NCBI GenBank assembly: GCA_019117065.1
Contig: DXAK01000027.1
Location: 1 to 64,000, forward strand
From: Candidatus Mediterraneibacter pullicola
GTDB taxonomy: Bacteria > Bacillota > Clostridia > Lachnospirales > Lachnospiraceae
Reading direction: 5' to 3'
Length of the DNA stretch: 64,000 nt
The notes below the pieces were generated by a model, which was not told where the DNA came from, did not search any database, and worked only from the letters and a program-made list of their open reading frames with translations. This document shows, piece by piece, positions 6,566-16,300 of this stretch. Position 1 is the stretch's first letter. The number at the start of each line of letters is the position of its first letter. Made by a program: the position numbers and the translations under genes.

Positions 6566-8905
6566 ATGAGTTTTCATATGAATTACAATACAGAGCCAAG
6601 AGGATGGATCATGGAAGAGGACGGGTTCGGCGCCCGCAGTATCGCTAAATGCGAATCCATCTTTGCCCAGGGCAATGGTTATCTTAATATTCGGTGCGCA
6701 CTGGAAGAAAGTTATGTGGGTCAGTGCAGGGATGCGTTTGTAGCGGGCACATTTAACAAGGCAATGCCGGACGAGGTCACAGAGCTTCCGAATCTTCCCG
6801 ATGTGACAGAATTGGTAATTCTGGTAAACGGAGAAAGATTTTCTTTAGATAAAGGAAGGATACACAGCTACTCAAGAAAACTGGATCTGCGCACGGGGGA
6901 GTGTGTGCGGAAAGTAAAGTGGGAGAGCCCGGAGGGGGTGGAGTTGGATCTTTGCTTTAGAAGGTTTGTTTCCCTTCATGAGGAGCATGCGGCAGCATTT
7001 CAGACAGAAATTACAAGTGTGTCAGCGCCCATGGAATTGGTCATTGAGAGCGGCATAAGCTCCCGGAGTTCGAATACAGGCTCCCAGCATTGTTTGGACG
7101 GGGAGAAGCGGATGCTGGGCAGAGATACTCTCAGGCTGTCCACCTGTACAGTCCAGTCAGATATTCCAATCGTTGTACACTGCGTACATAAATTCAACAA
7201 AGAAACTTTAATGGAGCTCCCTGTGATTGAACGGAGGAGGTTTGTAAAACAATTCCGTTTTCAGATCGGTAAGGGTGAGACTCTGCGTATGGAAAAGACA
7301 GCATGCTACCATACCGGGCGGGATATGCGTTATGAGCTCCCGGACTGGCCTGCCGGTGTCACGGACTCGAAGCCTGTGTGTGCGGATGGGGACGCGCTGA
7401 TTGAAAAGTTGAAAGGTTCTTCCTATGAGGAATTGCTAAAAATGTCTGCAAGGGCATGGGCGTCATACTGGAAAGATACAGATATTGAAATCGAAAGCAG
7501 TGACCCTGTAGATCAGTTGGGAATGAGATTTGCTCTTTACCATTTGAACATTATGATACAGCGTAGGGACAGCCGTGTAGGCATTGGGGCAAAAGGAATG
7601 ACAGGGGAAGGATATAAGTGTCATTCATTCTGGGATACAGAGATGTTTCTCCTTCCATTCTACCTGTTTACCCACCCTCAGGCAGCGAAGACTCTGTTAA
7701 AATACCGATACCGAAGCTTGCCGGGAGCATACAGGAAAGCAGCTGAAAATCACTATGAGGGAGCGATGTTCCCGTGGGAAAGCGCGTGGATGGACGATGG
7801 GGAAGTGACACCTCTTTATGGGGCCGCAGACATTGTCACAGGGACAAGCATCCCCATACTGACTGGTATGCTGGAGCATCATATCACTGCGGATATTGCT
7901 TGGGGCGTCTGGCTTTATTATGAGGGTTCTATGGATGAAAAATTCATGGATAAGTACGGCTGTGAGCTGCTCGTGGAGACTGCAAGGTTCTGGTCTGATC
8001 GGCTGGAGTGGAAAGAAGAGAGAAAGCGCTATGAGATCTGTAATGTGATTGGTCCAGACGAGTATAAAGAACATGTGGACAATAATGCTTTTACAAATTA
8101 CCTTGCGGCGTTTAATTTAAGGACGGCCGCCCATGTAATCGGTATTATGGAGAAAAAATGGCCGGGTGCGTGGAAAAATCTCAGCAGGAGATTTAATTTG
8201 GAGGAGTTAAGAGAGGATTTTCAGAATAAAGAAAAAAGCCTTTATCTTCCGGAGCCGGACAAAGACGGGATCGTAGCCCAGAATGAGCAGTACATGGGGC
8301 TTGAGAAGGTGGATCTGACGAAATACAAAACTCAGCAGGGCGTCTCTTCTATCTATGAAGATTACAGCCAATCTCAGATGAACCAGATCATGGTTTCCAA
8401 GCAGGCGGACATGGTAATGCTGCTTCGGATTTTTCCAGAATTGTTTGATAGGGAAACGCGGAGAAAAAATTTTATTTTCTATGAGTCAAGGACTCTCCAT
8501 GACTCATCTTTAAGTCACGGACAGCATTGCGTGGTGGCATCGTGGCTTGGAATGGACGAGATGGCACTTGATATGTACCGGCATGCGGTCAATATTGATA
8601 TGGGACCGAATCCATCTTCATCTGACGAGGGAATCCACAGCGCTTCTATGGGCGGTGTGTGGCAGTGTGCAGTGTGCGGATTTGCAGGCCTGAAGTGGAA
8701 TGGCAGGCTATCCCTTGAAAATCATCTCCCTAAATGCTGGAAAAAAATGACATTCCGGCTTTGCTGGAGGGGCGCTCTTCTGAGAGTGGAACTGACAGAG
8801 GGAATAATCAGCATCAGCCATCAGCAGGGGCCAGAGATCAGCCTTTGCGTAAATGGCCGCGAGCATATCCTTTCAGAGGGTGGATCTGTGAGGGAAGAAT
8901 CATAA
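6566..8905 (+). CDS. Glycoside hydrolase family 65 disaccharide phosphorylase
   Basis: 779 residues, the usual size for GH65. The N-terminal beta-sandwich is followed by the (alpha/alpha)6 barrel; the catalytic acid is the Glu in GPDEYKEHVDNNAFTN near residue 499, the family's most conserved motif. GH65 phosphorylases split maltose, trehalose, kojibiose or nigerose with phosphate, releasing beta-glucose 1-phosphate and glucose. The GAMFPWESAW segment differs from the maltose phosphorylase form I remember and looks closer to kojibiose/nigerose-type enzymes, but the linkage cannot be settled by eye. The adjacent transporter supplies the substrate and the beta-phosphoglucomutase at 8931 uses the product. 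No signal peptide: cytoplasmic. Confidence 0.9.
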   Translation: MSFHMNYNTEPRGWIMEEDGFGARSIAKCESIFAQGNGYLNIRCALEESYVGQCRDAFVAGTFNKAMPDEVTELPNLPDVTELVILVNGERFSLDKGRIHSYSRKLDLRTGECVRKVKWESPEGVELDLCFRRFVSLHEEHAAAFQTEITSVSAPMELVIESGISSRSSNTGSQHCLDGEKRMLGRDTLRLSTCTVQSDIPIVVHCVHKFNKETLMELPVIERRRFVKQFRFQIGKGETLRMEKTACYHTGRDMRYELPDWPAGVTDSKPVCADGDALIEKLKGSSYEELLKMSARAWASYWKDTDIEIESSDPVDQLGMRFALYHLNIMIQRRDSRVGIGAKGMTGEGYKCHSFWDTEMFLLPFYLFTHPQAAKTLLKYRYRSLPGAYRKAAENHYEGAMFPWESAWMDDGEVTPLYGAADIVTGTSIPILTGMLEHHITADIAWGVWLYYEGSMDEKFMDKYGCELLVETARFWSDRLEWKEERKRYEICNVIGPDEYKEHVDNNAFTNYLAAFNLRTAAHVIGIMEKKWPGAWKNLSRRFNLEELREDFQNKEKSLYLPEPDKDGIVAQNEQYMGLEKVDLTKYKTQQGVSSIYEDYSQSQMNQIMVSKQADMVMLLRIFPELFDRETRRKNFIFYESRTLHDSSLSHGQHCVVASWLGMDEMALDMYRHAVNIDMGPNPSSSDEGIHSASMGGVWQCAVCGFAGLKWNGRLSLENHLPKCWKKMTFRLCWRGALLRVELTEGIISISHQQGPEISLCVNGREHILSEGGSVREES

Positions 8906-8930
8906 AAATCAGAGAGCGTAAGGAGAAGAT

Positions 8931-9569
8931 ATGAAGTACAAAGGAATTATATTTGATCTAGACGGTGTGATCTGTCATACGGACCGATTCCATTATGCGG
9001 CATGGAAAGCCCTTGCAGACCGGCTGAATACACCCTTTGATGAGGAAATTAACCAGCGGCTGCGGGGCGTGAGCAGGATGGAAAGTTTGGATATTGTGTT
9101 GGAACAATGCCCCCGCTCCTTTACTCAGGAAGAAAAGGAAGAGCTGGCAGAAGAAAAAAATAGTAATTATAGAAAATTTCTTACTGGAATGACTCCTTCC
9201 GATATGACGGAGGACACAAAGGAAACTCTTGTGAAGCTGAGAGTAGAGGGAATTAAGCTTGCCGTAGGATCCTCCAGCAAAAATGCCCAGTATATTCTGG
9301 AGAGGATGGGAGCAGAAGGCTTTTTCGATGGAGTGTGTGACGGCACGCAGATTGCCCACAGTAAGCCTCACCCGGAAGTATTTTTAAAAGCAGCCCAGAT
9401 CCTTGGGATTGTACCGGAGAAATGTCTGGTAGTGGAGGATGCTTTTTCCGGATATGAGGCAGCCTGTGCAGCCGGAATGGATTGTGCCGCCGTAGGAGGC
9501 GGCTTGTGGGAAAGTAAGGCAAAATACAGACTGGAAAAGCTGTCTGATCTGTTGGAAATTGTTCTTTAA
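8931..9569 (+). CDS. pgmB: Beta-phosphoglucomutase (HAD superfamily)
   Basis: 212 residues. The HAD nucleophile motif FDLDGVICHTD (Asp9, Asp11) opens the protein; TDRFHYAAWKAL after it is the cap-domain signature of beta-phosphoglucomutase, and SKPHPEVF and VEDAFSGYEAA give the later HAD motifs. The enzyme turns beta-glucose 1-phosphate into glucose 6-phosphate through a 1,6-bisphosphate intermediate. It is the last gene of the operon, 25 bases after the GH65 phosphorylase, whose product it consumes. The context makes this assignment stronger than for an isolated HAD protein. Confidence 0.92.
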   Translation: MKYKGIIFDLDGVICHTDRFHYAAWKALADRLNTPFDEEINQRLRGVSRMESLDIVLEQCPRSFTQEEKEELAEEKNSNYRKFLTGMTPSDMTEDTKETLVKLRVEGIKLAVGSSSKNAQYILERMGAEGFFDGVCDGTQIAHSKPHPEVFLKAAQILGIVPEKCLVVEDAFSGYEAACAAGMDCAAVGGGLWESKAKYRLEKLSDLLEIVL

Positions 9570-9570
9570 T

Positions 9571-9598
9571 GCGGCGCAAATGCGCCACATCTTTTTTA
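9571..9598 (+). terminator. Probable terminator of the alpha-glucoside operon
   Basis: GGCGC pairs with GCGCC across AAAT and is followed after ACATC by six T residues. Confidence 0.5.
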
Positions 9599-9631
9599 GC
9601 GGCATGCTCGTGCGCATCTTGCACGGAGTGC

Positions 9632-9676
9632 TTTTATTTTATAGGTAAGTCCAAAGGACTTACCTATAAAATAAAA
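9632..9676. repeat. Perfect 21-bp inverted repeat with 3-base loop
   Basis: The arms 9632-9652 and 9656-9676 are exactly complementary, separated by AAA. The arms are T-rich then A-rich on both strands, the reverse of a normal terminator, so a simple terminator role is unlikely. It lies between the convergent pgmB and tmRNA genes and overlaps the U tract of the tmRNA terminator. Confidence 0.85.
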
Positions 9677-9706
9677 AAGACTTCGCAACAGCTTTGCTGC
9701 GAAGCC
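9673..9706 (-). terminator. tmRNA terminator
   Basis: On the minus strand GGCTTCGCA pairs with TGCGAAGTC (one wobble) and is followed by six U residues. It begins 3 bases after the mature tmRNA 3' end. Confidence 0.8.
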
Positions 9707-9709
9707 TAA

Positions 9710-10052
9710 TGGACCTGGCGGGAATCGAACCCGCGTCCAAAAACCTATCCCATGTACTTCTACTATCATAGTCAGTTCTTTGTCATTCCCTCTGCCGTAC
9801 GGAAAACTGACATCCTTACGGTTTTAGTAGCTTCATGATACGCCTGACAGCTCAAAGCTTTGCCGTCATCGTTTCTCACATAGATGATACCGGGTCTCTA
9901 AGGTGTGAGTGCCTCAGAGCCGGCATGCAGCATTTAGGCTGCAGCTAATTCGTAATTATCGTTAGCGTTTAATTTTAAGTTTGCGATTTGACGCATCAGC
10001 CTGCGGATAGCTTCTCCATCTTCAAGATCCCTGTCGAAACCAGTACAAGCCC
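9710..10052 (-). ncRNA. ssrA: Transfer-messenger RNA (tmRNA)
   Basis: The 3' end carries the T-arm GCGGGTTCGATTCCCGC, and the 5' part contains GGTTTCGACAGGG, both hallmarks of tmRNA. The acceptor strands GGGCTTG (5') and CAGGTCC (3') pair over 7 bp with two G-U wobbles, fixing the ends. The messenger part encodes the tag ANLKLNANDNYELAAA followed by TAA (9940s-9990). The tag ends in the usual small hydrophobic residues recognised by Clp proteases. The CCA is not encoded (TTA follows the discriminator A), so it must be added after transcription. Together with SmpB it rescues stalled ribosomes. Confidence 0.95.
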
Positions 10053-10287
10053 GAGATTGAGAATGACATATACTATGCAATATTATATGCACAACTGTCA
10101 GTACTATACATAATATAGGGGAGGAATGGGAAAAAGTCAAGATTTAAACGGCTTCTCACAAATTTTTAACATTCAAACAGCTGGTATGGCTGGATTTTTT
10201 CTTCTGCATATGTGATAATAAATGATCAGGGGAAGAACTTCCTGCTCTTAGGCGGGGAAGAATAGAACAAAGAAAAGAGGAACATCA

Positions 10288-11109
10288 ATGCCAACAACAT
10301 ATGCACATTACAAATTCGGAAAAGAGGTCATAGGTGCACTCCCGCGCCCGCTGCAGAGCGCCATTGAGAACAATAGGGAACTCTTTGACATCGGCGTTCA
10401 CGGTCCAGATATCCTATTCTATTATAACCCGGTAAAGAACAATCCTGTGACTGTACAGGGGTATGAACTGCACGATCAGATAGCAGATAAGTTTTTTCAG
10501 CATGGAATTGAAGTGATAAAGGCAGCCAAGGATCCTGCGGCGGCAAGGGCATATATTTACGGGGTAATCTGTCATTTTGCACTGGATAGTGAGTGCCATC
10601 CATATGTGGAGAAAATGATACAGACAAGCGGTATCAGCCATTCGGAAATCGAGATGGAGTTTGACCGTCTGCTTTTAAAGGAAGACTATATCAATCCGGT
10701 CCGTTATCTGGCGACGGGACATATCCATCCGAGCAAAGAGAACGCTAAGGTCATCGCGCCATTTTATGAAGGGGTGACGGCGGAGAACATAGAGGGAACG
10801 CTGAAGGGAATGATTTTCTATCACAAACTGCTCCATGCTCCGGGAATGCTGAAACGCAGGCTTCTCTTCGGAGCGATGAAAATTACAGGGAAATATGATT
10901 CTATGGGTGGAATGGTTATGAGTTTAGAGCCAAATCCAAAATGCAGGGATTACTGCCAGCTCTTAAAGAAACTATATGCAGGCGCAGTGCCTTTGGCGGC
11001 AGGGCTTCTTATCCGCTATCAGAAAGCTTTGTTTGAAGGAGCAGAGCTTCCGGAGCGTTTTCACAGAACTTTCGGAGCGGGGGATGACTGGGAGAGCCTG
11101 AGAGTATAA
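10288..11109 (+). CDS. Zinc-dependent phospholipase C-like protein
   Basis: 273 residues. The start MPTTYAHYKFGKEV and the segments IGVHGPDILFYY, HDQIADKFFQHG and VICHFALDSECHPYVE are typical of the zinc-dependent phospholipase C / S1-P1 nuclease-like family, where His and Asp residues hold zinc ions. There is no signal peptide, unlike secreted clostridial alpha-toxin, so it is likely cytoplasmic. Proteins of this form are common and uncharacterised in Lachnospiraceae. The substrate is unknown. A UMF1-type transporter follows 77 bases downstream and may be co-transcribed. Confidence 0.75.
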   Translation: MPTTYAHYKFGKEVIGALPRPLQSAIENNRELFDIGVHGPDILFYYNPVKNNPVTVQGYELHDQIADKFFQHGIEVIKAAKDPAAARAYIYGVICHFALDSECHPYVEKMIQTSGISHSEIEMEFDRLLLKEDYINPVRYLATGHIHPSKENAKVIAPFYEGVTAENIEGTLKGMIFYHKLLHAPGMLKRRLLFGAMKITGKYDSMGGMVMSLEPNPKCRDYCQLLKKLYAGAVPLAAGLLIRYQKALFEGAELPERFHRTFGAGDDWESLRV

Positions 11110-11186
11110 TTTTAACAGCGGCAGCCGTGGAACGTATAGGGAAATAGGTTTCTGGCGTGTCCAAACTAGGGAAAGAGAGAAGAAAT

Positions 11187-12425
11187 ATGAAATTCAAACT
11201 GACTTCACTTGAGAAAAAGTGGGTGCTTTATGATGTGGGAAATTCGGCCTTCACCATGATGGTATCTACCATTTTTCCGATCTATTTTAACTCCCTTGCC
11301 AGCGGGGCAGGGATATCAGATGTGGATTATCTGGCGTATTGGGGATACGCCACATCTATTTGTACGCTTCTCGTGGCGGTTTTAGGCCCTACTTTGGGAG
11401 CGGTGGCGGATACAAAAAATTTTAAAAAGATTGTTTTTACGGTTGCAATGGGAGTAGGAGTGGCCGGGTGTATTCTACTTGGATTTTTGTCGTCGTGGTT
11501 ATGGTTCTTGGGCGTATTTATTATTGCTAAGACAGGATATTCCGCAAGCTTGGTATTTTATGATGCTATGCTTCCTGATGTCACGGAATCAGAACGGATG
11601 GATGCTGTTTCTTCCCATGGATTTGCGTGGGGATATATTGGAAGCTGTATTCCGTTTGTGATGTGTCTTGGTCTTGTGCTGGGCGCAGATTTTATTGGAA
11701 TTGGGACGCGGACCGCGATGCTTCTCGCATTTGTGATCACGGCATTGTGGTGGCTGTGCTCATCTCTGCCCCTTTTGCGCTCTTACAGGCAGAGGTATTA
11801 TGTTGAGTCAAAAACGCATATGGTCAGGGATAGTTTTCGGCGTTTGGGACATACGTTTGTGGAGTTGGTAAAAGATAAACATATTTTTGTATTTCTGCTG
11901 GCGTTCTTTTTCTACATCGATGGTGTGTACACGGTCATTGACATGGCGACAGCATACGGACAGGCTCTTGGACTGGATAGTACGGGGCTTCTCCTTGCAC
12001 TTTTGGTGACACAGATCGTGGCATTTCCAGCAGTGCTTTTTTTCAGCAGGCTTGTTAAAAGGGTTAGGGCAGAGAATATTATTACGGTTTGTATCGCGGC
12101 GTATTTTTGTATCGCAGTGTATGCCTACTGGTTGGACAGTCAGATAGATTTCTGGATACTTGCGGTTCTTGTGGGAATGTTTCAGGGGACGATACAGGCG
12201 TTGTCCCGCTCTTATTTTGCGAAGATCATTCCCGCGGAGAAATCAGGGGAATATTTTGGAATCTATGATATTTGCGGCAAAGGTGCTTCCGTGATCGGCA
12301 CGGCGCTGGTGTCATTTTTGAGTCAAGTAACGGGAAGCGTGAATTTCGGGGTGAGTGCACTTTCAGTCATGTTCTTGATTGGTCTGGCACTGTTCCGATA
12401 TGCGGCGAGGCTTAATAGAAACTAA
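11187..12425 (+). CDS. MFS transporter, UMF1/Vacuole effluxer type
   Basis: 412 residues, about 12 hydrophobic segments. The opening KWVLYDVGNSAFTMMVSTIFPIYFNS is diagnostic of the UMF1 (Atg22-like) branch of the major facilitator superfamily, which includes amino-acid and unknown-substrate exporters. I take the ATG at 11187, preceded by a GAAAGAGAGAAG purine run, rather than the GTG at 11157. Substrate cannot be inferred from sequence. It follows the phospholipase C-like gene. Confidence 0.85.
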   Translation: MKFKLTSLEKKWVLYDVGNSAFTMMVSTIFPIYFNSLASGAGISDVDYLAYWGYATSICTLLVAVLGPTLGAVADTKNFKKIVFTVAMGVGVAGCILLGFLSSWLWFLGVFIIAKTGYSASLVFYDAMLPDVTESERMDAVSSHGFAWGYIGSCIPFVMCLGLVLGADFIGIGTRTAMLLAFVITALWWLCSSLPLLRSYRQRYYVESKTHMVRDSFRRLGHTFVELVKDKHIFVFLLAFFFYIDGVYTVIDMATAYGQALGLDSTGLLLALLVTQIVAFPAVLFFSRLVKRVRAENIITVCIAAYFCIAVYAYWLDSQIDFWILAVLVGMFQGTIQALSRSYFAKIIPAEKSGEYFGIYDICGKGASVIGTALVSFLSQVTGSVNFGVSALSVMFLIGLALFRYAARLNRN

Positions 12426-12574
12426 ACAAAAGAAATAACCGTTCACTCGCACAGCCATCCGCCGGCAAAAATATGCAAGTACATTTTTGATCCTCCGTAT
12501 GTCTGTATGACTGAACTGTTATAAAAATTTTCTGAAATAAGTTTGAAATTTCGGAAAATATGAGATTGTCATGT

Positions 12575-12626
12575 TATAATATAGTGTAGGAGATCAGATG
12601 GGGCGGATACTGGTATCCGCCCCATC
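12575..12626 (+). promoter_or_regulatory. Promoter -10 and leader hairpin of the ABC transporter
   Basis: TATAAT at 12575-12580 predicts a start near 12587; no good -35 is seen. Ten bases further, 12597-12610 and 12613-12626 are perfectly complementary over 14 bases with only TG between, giving a very stable GC-rich hairpin at the 5' end of the message, followed by TGTT. It may protect the transcript or attenuate it. The ATPase start codon is 49 bases downstream. Confidence 0.5.
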
Positions 12627-12675
12627 TGTTCTGCATCGGCCGAAGCGAAATGGAGAATTCAGGAGAATATATATT

Positions 12676-13380
12676 ATGGGAGAGTTTGTAAAATTACAGG
12701 ATATTACAAAAGTCTACCGAATGGGAGAAGTGGAGATCCGTGCGGCGGACAATATCAGCTTTTCGATCAATAAAGGAGAATTTGTTGTTATTGTCGGTCC
12801 CAGCGGAGCGGGGAAGACGACGGTTCTGAACATTCTCGGCGGAATGGACACAGCTACAGATGGCACACTTACCGTAGATGGAGAAGAGATCACGGCATAC
12901 AATGCGAGGCGGCTGACAGGATATAGGAGAGAGGATATCGGATTTGTGTTTCAGTTTTATAATCTGGTGCCCAACCTGACAGCTCTTGAGAATGTGGAAT
13001 TAGCGCTTCAGATATGCCGGGATCCGTTGGACGCGAGAGAAGTATTGGAAGAAGTCGGTCTTGGCGGCAGACTGGATAACTTTCCGGCGCAGCTCTCCGG
13101 AGGAGAGCAGCAGAGAGTGTCCATCGCGAGAGCTTTGGCGAAAAACCCAAAGCTGCTGCTTTGCGACGAACCTACGGGAGCACTGGACTATAATACAGGA
13201 AAAGCAATATTGAAGCTATTACAGAACATGTGCCGGGAGCGGGGGATGACGGTAATTGTGATCACGCACAATCAAGCGATCGCTCCCATGGCGGACCGGC
13301 TTATACATATTAAAAACGGACGGGTATCACAGATGGAAATAAATGAAAACCCAATGTCAATTGATGAGATAGAATGGTAG
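12676..13380 (+). CDS. ABC transporter ATP-binding protein, MacB/LolD type
   Basis: 234 residues. Walker [10 protein letters not shown] (about residue 43), the signature [15 protein letters not shown] and Walker [13 protein letters not shown] are all present. The [17 protein letters not shown] opening is usual for ATPases that pair with FtsX-type permeases. The ATG at 12676 has AGGAG upstream; an upstream ATG at 12598 lies in the leader hairpin and is not used in my reading. The permease gene starts 9 bases after the stop, so the two form one exporter or mechanotransmission unit. Confidence 0.92.
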   Translation: MGEFVKLQDITKVYRMGEVEIRAADNISFSINKGEFVVIVGPSGAGKTTVLNILGGMDTATDGTLTVDGEEITAYNARRLTGYRREDIGFVFQFYNLVPNLTALENVELALQICRDPLDAREVLEEVGLGGRLDNFPAQLSGGEQQRVSIARALAKNPKLLLCDEPTGALDYNTGKAILKLLQNMCRERGMTVIVITHNQAIAPMADRLIHIKNGRVSQMEINENPMSIDEIEW

Positions 13381-13389
13381 GAGAAACGG

Positions 13390-16300
13390 ATGAAGAAACG
13401 GGCGTTGAGAAAAGACTTTTATATGGAAATCCGCCGCAGTCTTGGACGTTTCCTGTCGATTTTTTTTATTGTCGCCATCGGATGTGCATTTTTTTCGGGT
13501 ATCCGCGCGTCAGAGCCAGATATGAGGTATTCGGGAGACGCGTATTTTGACGCCAAGAATCTAATGGATATACAGGTGATCAGCACCTTAGGACTTACGG
13601 ATAAGGATATTCAGGCAATAGAGGGTGTGGACGGTATCGAGCACGCAGAGGGCGGATATTCCGTGGATGCGCTCTGTACGGACGGCAACAGCCAGATTGT
13701 TGTCCGCATCATGTCCATACTTCCAAAGATGAATCAGGTGCAGCTTGAGAAAGGAAGGCTCCCCGAGGCGGAAGATGAGTGCGCGGTGGATGTGGACTAT
13801 CTGACTCAGAGCGGGATGGAAATCGGGGATGAAATTACATTTTCCAGTGGGACAGAAGACGAGATCACGGATACTCTCACAAGGGATACGTTTACCATTA
13901 CAGGCGCAGTGAGCAGCCCGAATTACATATCCTTCCAGAGAGGAAGTACTACCATCGGAAACGGAAGCGTCGCAGCGTTTATCTGCGTGCCGGAGGAGAG
14001 CTTTACCCTTAATGTATATACCGAGATATATGCACTGGTGGAGGGCGCGAAAGAACTGACTGCCTTTACGGATGCTTACGACGATGCGGTGGGAGACACG
14101 CTGGACAATGTGGAGGCGATCAAGGCCGAGCGGGAAGAGGCACGTTATAAGGAGGTTCAGGCTGAAGCGGCAGAAGAGATCGAAGAAGCCGAGGCAGATC
14201 TTGAAGAGGGGGAACAAAAGCTTGCGGAGGCTGAGAGAGAATTTGAGGAGGGAAAGGCAGAAGCTGAGGCAGAACTAGCGGATGCGAGACAGCAGCTTGC
14301 AGACGCTCAGGCAGAGATCAACAGAGGGAAAAAGCAGTTGGAATCTTCCAAAGCCGAGATTGAGTCATCTCAGGAAGAGATGAAAACTTTAAGGCAGGAA
14401 CTTCTGAACGGACAGGCAGAGATTGACAAAGGACAGGAAGAGTTAAATACCAATATTGACGTTCTGAACGGACAGATCGATCAGCTCAATGCTGTGAAGG
14501 AACAGTACAATCAACTTGCCGCCAGCGGGAAAACGGACGATTACACGCTTGGAATGATGGAAGCGCTGTACGCCAAGATACAGGAGGGAGAAGCCGCCGT
14601 TACACAGGCGCAGGCACAGATCGATGGAGCAAAGGCGGAACTTGCGGCATCCCAAGAGCAGATCAACAGCGGCTGGGATCAGTTGGAGGCCGGTCAGCAG
14701 CAGCTTGAGGTCGCCGCGGATCAGATAGAGGATGCGCAGGCAGAGCTTGTGGCAGCTCAAGATGAAGTCGATGACGGGTGGGAAGAATACTATAAGGGCC
14801 AAGCAGAGGCACAGGCTGAAATTGAAGAAGGAGAACAGCAGATAGAGGATGCGAAGGCGGAATTAGAAGACGGTAGACAGAAGCTGTCAGATGCAGAACA
14901 GGAACTTGCAGATCTGGAAAAACCGGAATGGTATGTGTATGACAGAAGCAATCTTCCAGATTATACTTCGTACGGCGATAATGCAGACCGGATGAGGGCC
15001 ATAGGTGAAGTGTTCCCAGTCATTTTCTTCCTTGTCGCAGCGCTGATTAGCCTGACTACTATGACGAGAATGGTGGAAGAGCAAAGGACGCTGATCGGCA
15101 CGTTCAAAGCATTGGGGTACGAGAGACATTCCATTGCAGGAAAATATCTGGGGTATGCGCTTTTTGCAACAGTAACGGGAAGCGCAGCAGGTATTCTTTT
15201 TGGGGAGAAAGTATTCCCGTATATTATTATCAATGCATATGGGATCATGTTTCCATACATGCATGAACTGTCCATTCCGTACAATCTCCAGTATGGACTA
15301 GGGGCTGCCGCTGCAGCGCTGGCCTGTACGCTTGCAGCAACATTTATGGCGTGTTTCAGCGAGTTGAAAGAACAGGCGGCGGAACTGATGAGGCCACCCA
15401 CACCGAAGCAGGGACAGAGAGTGCTTCTTGAGAGGGTGGATTTTATCTGGAAACGGCTGAACTTCTCATGGAAGGCAAGTATAAGGAATCTCGTGCGCTA
15501 TAAGAAGAGATTTTTGATGACAGTCTTTGGAATCGGTGGATGTATGGCTCTAATGCTGGTGGGATTTGGGCTGAAGGATTCAATTTTTGCCATTGTGGAT
15601 CTCCAGTATGGCGAGATTCAGCTCTACGACGGAAATATTATTCTTGAGGATAATATTACGGAGGAACAGCGGGACAGCCTGACGTTGGATTTGGAAGCGG
15701 ATAGGAATGTGAACGGTTTGGCTGAAGGCCTGCTTACACAGATTACAGTGGGAAATGGCGGAGAATGGCATGATATCTACATAGAAGTGCCGGAGGATGT
15801 AGAAGAATTTCCTGAGTTTGTCGTTCTTCAGGACCGGATTACGGATGAAGAGTACAGGCTTGATGAGGGCGGAGCCATACTGACGGAAAAGATCGCGAAA
15901 GAATTGGAGGTTGAGGCAGGAGACAGCATTGTGATCCGCGATGAGGATAAAGGAGATTTGACCGTAAAGGTCAGTCAGGTGTGCGAGAACTATATGGGGC
16001 ATTATCTTTATATGACCCCCGGATATTATGAAGAAGTGTATGGCGAGGCTCCGAGCTATAATTGCATGTTCTATAAAACGGCAGACCGAATGACAGAAGA
16101 GGCTGAGGAAATAGGGAAAATGGCCCTTCAGCATGATGGAACGCTGAGCATCAGCTATACGACGGACATGGAGCGGCAGGTGCACGACATGCTGGGCGCA
16201 TTGGACATTGTGATTGTGGTGCTCATTATATCTGCTGGAATGCTTGCGTTCGTGGTACTGTACAATCTGAACAACATCAACATTACGGAGAGAAAAAGAG

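Noticed and set aside
14110-14920. Tandem DNA repeats suggesting a CRISPR array or minisatellite
   Set aside because: The repetition is at the protein level (Glu/Ala/Gln heptads of a coiled coil); no identical DNA units with regular spacers.
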